Source: Streptomyces ipomoeae 91-03 (lineage in GTDB: Bacteria; Actinomycetota; Actinomycetes; Streptomycetales; Streptomycetaceae). Taken from it: DNA of 64,000 nt. Within the stretch, counting starts at the first letter, position 1, and each line of letters begins with the position of its first letter. Below are positions 60,461-64,000 of this stretch, in pieces. The stretch lies in assembly GCF_000317595.1 (NCBI RefSeq), contig NZ_AEJC01000293.1, positions 18,726-82,725 on the forward strand, in the 5' to 3' direction. The translations under genes were made by a program, and so were the position numbers. The notes under the pieces are model-generated. The model did no database searches and was not told the DNA's origin. It saw only the letters and a program-made list of their open reading frames with translations.

Positions 60461-61504
60461 ATGGCGAGGATCCGCACCATCAAGCCGGAGGCGTTCACCT
60501 CCGAGTCGCTCGCCGAGGTGAGCGTGAACGCTGAACGTACCTTCTTCGGCCTGCTCACCCAGGCCGACGACCAGGGACGCTTCCGCGACAACGCGGCGAT
60601 CATCAACGGTCTGCTGTGGCCGCTGCGCGCCGAGCACACCGCCGTCCACGCCGAGGACGACCTCCAGCAGCTCGCCGACGCCGGGCTGATCTGCCGGTAC
60701 ACCGGCTGCGACGGCCGCCGGTATCTGCACGTGGCCACGTGGGGTGAGCACCAGAAGATCGACAAGCCCTCACAGTCCCGGCTGCCCTCTTGCTCGATCC
60801 ATCACACCGCCGACCGGTGCGGGGCATGCAAGGGAGTCTGCACCGCTGCCTCGGCCAAGGCCGGTGAGGTGCCGCCGAGCCCCGCCCGAACCCTCCCCGA
60901 AGCCCCGCTGAATCCTCCCCGAACCCTCGATCGGCCCGTCCTCGACCCCGTATCGTCCGCTCCGGCGCGGCCTGACCACGGTGTCAAGGGCGGCGACGAT
61001 CAGCGGGACACCCAGGACGAAGCCGTCGGCAACCCTGCCCACGATAATCGTGAAACGGCAGGTCAAGCGGCATTTGCCGAGGCTTCCCCGAACCTTCCCC
61101 GAACCCTCCGGGAGCCCTCGGCGCCTGGATCTAGGATCTTGGATCCTGGATCTTCTAATCCTTCGGGGCGCACAGCGCCCGCACCATCGCCATCGGCGCG
61201 AGCCCTGATCTGCGAGTACGCCGCCGCATGCGCCGAGCGACCGCCCAACGACGTGCTCGGGCACCTCGGGCGGAAAGTCCGGCAGCTGCTCGACGAGGGC
61301 ATCGACCCGCAGCACGTCCGGGCGGGGCTGGAGCGCTTCCGGGCCAAGCCGATGCATCCCTCGACGCTGCCGAGCCTGGTGAACGAGGCGATGAACGCCG
61401 GGGGCGGTCGTTTGGTGCGGCCGGAAATCCGGCCTACCGTGCCCGGCCACACGGCGTGGACCAACCCGGTCGACGCTGCCGCCGCCTACGCCGAGGAGCT
61501 GTGA
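60461..61504 (+). CDS. Phage/ICE-like replication initiator with N-terminal winged helix
   Basis: 347 residues. The N-terminal RTIKPEAFTSESLAEVSVNA, ERTFFGLLTQADDQGRFRDN and LQQLADAGLICRY form a winged helix like the replisome organiser of phages. The central proline-rich linker is encoded by repetitive DNA, including four 7-bp iterons. The C-terminus (LGHLGRKVRQLLDEGIDPQH) resembles DnaD-type or helicase-loader-binding helices. GGAGG precedes the ATG. It overlaps the DnaC-like gene by TGATG, like lambda O and P. It may start replication at its own iterons. Confidence 0.7.
   Translation: MARIRTIKPEAFTSESLAEVSVNAERTFFGLLTQADDQGRFRDNAAIINGLLWPLRAEHTAVHAEDDLQQLADAGLICRYTGCDGRRYLHVATWGEHQKIDKPSQSRLPSCSIHHTADRCGACKGVCTAASAKAGEVPPSPARTLPEAPLNPPRTLDRPVLDPVSSAPARPDHGVKGGDDQRDTQDEAVGNPAHDNRETAGQAAFAEASPNLPRTLREPSAPGSRILDPGSSNPSGRTAPAPSPSARALICEYAAACAERPPNDVLGHLGRKVRQLLDEGIDPQHVRAGLERFRAKPMHPSTLPSLVNEAMNAGGGRLVRPEIRPTVPGHTAWTNPVDAAAAYAEEL
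61127..61154 (+). repeat. Four contiguous 7-bp iterons, candidate origin
   Basis: GGATCTA, GGATCTT, GGATCCT and GGATCTT follow one another with no gap, then CTAATCC, a more A/T-rich stretch. They lie within the linker of the replication gene. An arrangement of iterons inside the initiator gene is known for lambda-type origins. C/T-rich CCCGAACC repeats precede them (60888-61110). Confidence 0.6.
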
Positions 61505-62205
61505 TGCGCGACCGCAACCGCGAACCCCAGCGGCTGGGCGGCGAGGGCACCATGGCCCGCATCGCCCGGATCCTGGCAGCCCGAGGCGTCGACCCAGCTA
61601 CCGCCGTGGTGCACGACACCCCCGAGCCGATCGCCGCGCTGGAGGCGGCCGAGGCCCGGATCCCGCTGCGCTACCGCAGCGCGATCGGCGACCACCCGCA
61701 GATCGAGGCGTGGGTCCACAACGTGGCCTCAGAGGCCGTCGCTCCCAGCAAGGGCGCCCGTCGGCAGGTACGCACCGGACCGTCGCTCCTGCTCGTCGGC
61801 ACCACCGGCACCGGCAAGACGCACCTGGCGTACGGCGCCATCCGCAGCCTCGTGGGTGCCGAGATCGGGGTGCGCTGGCACGCCACCACCGCCGCCGACA
61901 TGTACGCGAGCCTGCGCCCCCGGGCAGGCGTCGACACGGAGCGGGAACTGCTCGCGCTGTCCCGCTGCCCGCTGCTGCTCCTGGACGACCTCGGCGCGTC
62001 CAAGACCTCGGAATGGACCGAGGAGATCACGTACCGGCTGGTCAACCACCGCTACAACCAGATGCTGCCGACGCTGATCACCACCAACCTGGCCATCCGT
62101 GACCTACGCCAGGCCGTCGGCGACCGGGTCGCCTCCCGGCTGGCGGAGATGACCGAGCGCATCGTGCTGACCGGCGCCGACCGCAGACGAGGTCCGGCCG
62201 CCTGA
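61504..62205 (+). CDS. DnaC/IstB-like AAA+ helicase loader
   Basis: 233 residues. Walker A LLVGTTGTGKTHLAYGAI, Walker B LLLLDDLGASKTSEW, sensor-like LITTNLAIRDL and arginine finger region GDRVASRLAEMTERI. It loads the replicative helicase onto the origin opened by the initiator. The ATG overlaps the initiator stop. Confidence 0.85.
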   Translation: MRDRNREPQRLGGEGTMARIARILAARGVDPATAVVHDTPEPIAALEAAEARIPLRYRSAIGDHPQIEAWVHNVASEAVAPSKGARRQVRTGPSLLLVGTTGTGKTHLAYGAIRSLVGAEIGVRWHATTAADMYASLRPRAGVDTERELLALSRCPLLLLDDLGASKTSEWTEEITYRLVNHRYNQMLPTLITTNLAIRDLRQAVGDRVASRLAEMTERIVLTGADRRRGPAA

Positions 62206-62331
62206 CCGCCACCAGGCCATCTCACCGGGCGGTACCGCCCGGTCGTTGCCCCTGATCACCTCCCCGGCCACGCACCATCCTCCGCCGACGCCCCGCCGGG
62301 CGCGCGGAGGGCGATCGGAGACACCCCGCGC

Positions 62332-62898
62332 ATGCCCAAGACCTCGATGACGCCTGCCCACTTCCGGACGCTGGGCGACCACACCTGGCAGAACCGCGCT
62401 GCCTGCCGCTCCACCGAGCACCACCCAGTAGACCCCGAGCTGTTCTTCCCCGAGCCGGACGAGTTCGACAAGATCGCCGCTGCCAAGGCACTGTGCGCCC
62501 AATGCCCGGTCCGCCGCACCTGCCTGGACGTAGCCCTGGAGAACCGGGACCGCGAGGGTATCCGGGGCGGCCTGACCGAGGAGGAACGCGAGCCCCTGCA
62601 CAAGAAGCTGCCGCACCGCCTGGACTACGCCCGCGTCAACGCCGTACTCGCCGGACGCGACATCCACCTCACCACCCGGGAACGCGAGGCCGCCGCCCTG
62701 GCCGCCTTCCGCAACGGCATCCCCGCCAGCCGCCTCGCCTGGTTGCTGAAGATCACCGAGGAACACGCCGACAAGCTCTATCGACGCACCCGCCGCCGTC
62801 TCGAAAACCGCAACGCCGCCACGACGAAGCCCAAGAAGCGTGGGCGGCCGAAGAAGAAGGCCACGGTGTCCCGCGACGACCTCCGGGCGGCGGCATGA
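62332..62898 (+). CDS. WhiB-family iron-sulfur regulator
   Basis: A 188-residue protein. The four cluster cysteines are in ACRSTEHH and CAQCPVRRTCL; the family GxWGG turn is represented by REGIRGGLTEEER. The C-terminal extension has an HTH-like set (GIPASRLAWLLKITEEHADK) and a basic tail (KPKKRGRPKKKA), unusual for short WhiB proteins and likely DNA-binding. WhiB-like regulators are common in Streptomyces mobile elements. The 3' end overlaps the DUF2637 gene by 4 bp. Confidence 0.85.
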   Translation: MPKTSMTPAHFRTLGDHTWQNRAACRSTEHHPVDPELFFPEPDEFDKIAAAKALCAQCPVRRTCLDVALENRDREGIRGGLTEEEREPLHKKLPHRLDYARVNAVLAGRDIHLTTREREAAALAAFRNGIPASRLAWLLKITEEHADKLYRRTRRRLENRNAATTKPKKRGRPKKKATVSRDDLRAAA

Positions 62899-63980
62899 CC
62901 ACCGCCGTGCCGATGCCGGCGCGCATGACCGGCTGGGACCGCGCCGCCATCGTGGCCCTGGGCGCGGCAGGCAGCGCGCTGTCGTACGACGCCCTCCAGC
63001 AGATGGCCGTCGCCATCCACGTCCGCGGTCTCCTCACCTACCTCTTCCCGCTCGTGATCGACGGGTTCATCGCCTACGGGGTACGCGCCCTGGTGGTCCT
63101 GCGCGCCGCACCGCTCGGTGCTCGCGCATACGTATGGACGCTCTTCGGCACCGCGACCGCCGCCAGCATCTGGGCCAATGCCCTGCACGCCGTCCGCCTC
63201 AACGAAGAGCGCATATCCTCCGGCAGGCTGAGGCTCGGCGATACCACGGTCGGCATCCTGTCCACCCTCGCCCCGCTGGCCCTGGCCGGGGCGGTCCACC
63301 TGTACATCCTCATCGCCCGCCGGGTCACCGAGGAGACTGCCTCCGCTCCCCTCGGACACCCGGCCGCCGCCGGTTACTCCGCTGACCGGATCGAGGTCGA
63401 GCGACCGGCAACCACCGGACACCCGCAGCCTTCAACCGCCGGTCAGGGCACCGCTGGTCACGAGCACGCTGCACTGACCGGGACATCCGGACACGTCACC
63501 GACCGCGAGCCGGTCACCTCGGACAAGCCCGGCCAGGACACCCGGACACCAACCGGCCAGGACGTCCCGGGTCAGCCGACCGACCCCGCGACCGAGTCGG
63601 TCACCGAGCCTGTGTCCTGGGCACTTTCCCGGCCCACCCGGACACCTCTCCAGGTCGGTGACCAGGGCGGACATGCCGGAACGAGAGCGGCCGGGGACGC
63701 TCGCCCGAAGGGTGACCGACCAGCGACCCCGAGCACGGACACCAACCCGGTCACTCGTCCGCAGCCTCCGTCCGGCAGTGACCGGGTGACCGACCCGGTC
63801 ACCGACCAACTGCTCCCCATCGCTCGGAGGGCGGTCACCGAGACCGGCCGAACCACCCGCGCGGTGGTCGCCGAGGCCATCCGCGGACAGGGGCTGCCAC
63901 TGTCCAACGACCGACTGACCGACCTGATGCGCACGCTCCGGGACGACCCCGGGCAGCCCAACGGCAACCGCGCCGCCTGA
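62895..63980 (+). CDS. DUF2637 membrane protein (SpdB-like)
   Basis: 361 residues. Four membrane spans in the first 155 residues (DRAAIVALGAAGSALSYDAL; YLFPLVIDGFIAYGVRALVV; VWTLFGTATAASIWANALHA; LAPLALAGAVHLYILIARRV). The rest is disordered, rich in Thr, Asp and Pro with TDPVT-type repeats, ending in a small folded helix set (RAVTETGRTTRAVVAEAIRG). DUF2637 proteins lie with WhiB and replication genes in actinomycete integrative elements and may help intra-mycelial spread. Stop at 63978, 20 bp before the window end. Confidence 0.8.
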   Translation: MTTAVPMPARMTGWDRAAIVALGAAGSALSYDALQQMAVAIHVRGLLTYLFPLVIDGFIAYGVRALVVLRAAPLGARAYVWTLFGTATAASIWANALHAVRLNEERISSGRLRLGDTTVGILSTLAPLALAGAVHLYILIARRVTEETASAPLGHPAAAGYSADRIEVERPATTGHPQPSTAGQGTAGHEHAALTGTSGHVTDREPVTSDKPGQDTRTPTGQDVPGQPTDPATESVTEPVSWALSRPTRTPLQVGDQGGHAGTRAAGDARPKGDRPATPSTDTNPVTRPQPPSGSDRVTDPVTDQLLPIARRAVTETGRTTRAVVAEAIRGQGLPLSNDRLTDLMRTLRDDPGQPNGNRAA

Positions 63981-64000
63981 CCGGCCACCCTCGCGCTGGC

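Noticed and set aside
63360..63850. Repeated GGTCACCGA-type words at the end of the DUF2637 gene as iterons
   Set aside because: They are codon-driven repeats of a Thr/Asp/Pro-rich disordered tail with variable spacing, so a protein-level explanation suffices.
1..64000. CRISPR arrays, tRNA or rRNA genes
   Set aside because: I found no regularly spaced direct repeats of CRISPR type and no cloverleaf or rRNA-like sequence by eye, including next to the integrase. A tRNA scan would be decisive.

Overview
The window reads as chromosome or a large replicon from a Streptomyces-type actinomycete. Codons are strongly G/C-ending, starts are often GTG, neighbouring genes overlap as ATGA or GTGA, and the gene types are typical of the genus: WhiB, DUF2637/SpdB-like membrane protein, GHKL ATP-binding regulators, XRE regulators and P450. 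It is accessory DNA. I found no ribosomal RNA, tRNA or CRISPR array.

Layout. (1) 1-12.8 kb: three tightly packed plus-strand genes encode a very large DNA methylase (cut by the window start), a 2202-residue DUF1998-type helicase with a nuclease-like C-terminus, and a UvrD-like helicase with an apparent RelE/ParE-fold N-terminus. I infer a DISARM/Druantia-like phage-defence operon. (2) 13.1-20.1 kb: a mobile-element zone with a complete IS5-family element, a complete IS3-family element whose flanks do not match, two paralogous GHKL ATP-binding proteins, a GNAT acetyltransferase, an integrase with an embedded LacI-type helix-turn-helix, a small excisionase-like protein and a transposase remnant. 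(3) 20.1-35.0 kb: a minus-strand biosynthetic locus. The main operon (34953 to 22827) encodes a HisRS/HisZ-like protein, a nucleotide-sugar 6-dehydrogenase, a PIG-L deacetylase, a pentapeptide-repeat protein, two methyltransferases, a TIM-barrel isomerase, a DegT/StrS aminotransferase, a left-handed beta-helix acyltransferase, an AMP ligase and a class IV aminotransferase. After a strong terminator comes a second unit with a complete histidyl-tRNA synthetase and an MccF-like S66 peptidase. I read this as a pathway to an amino-sugar/amino-acid conjugate with possible self-resistance at histidyl-tRNA synthetase. (4) 35.5-43.1 kb: P-loop kinases, a dehydrogenase, two HAD phosphatases, an XRE/TPR regulator and small conserved proteins. 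(5) 43.2-46.7 kb: an APC permease, a glutamine-synthetase-like ligase and a LuxR-type regulator. (6) 46.8-51.2 kb: a translationally coupled operon of two APH-fold kinases, a methyltransferase C-terminal remnant, a 59-residue peptide and an ABC transporter. (7) 51.3-59.2 kb: nuclease-like proteins, a frameshifted kinase, a P450 with an ImmA/IrrE-like partner, and an XRE regulator. (8) 59.2-64 kb: a phage- or ICE-like control and replication module with a repressor, a phased operator array, a leader hairpin, a replication protein with internal 7-bp iterons, a DnaC-like ATPase, WhiB and an SpdB-like protein.

A 13-bp palindrome, GGACAG-N-CTGTCC, recurs near 17.03, 35.13, 39.67 and 41.21 kb in front of otherwise separate genes. 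This suggests a shared regulator across regions 2 to 4. All family calls come from reading motifs by eye; no database search was possible.
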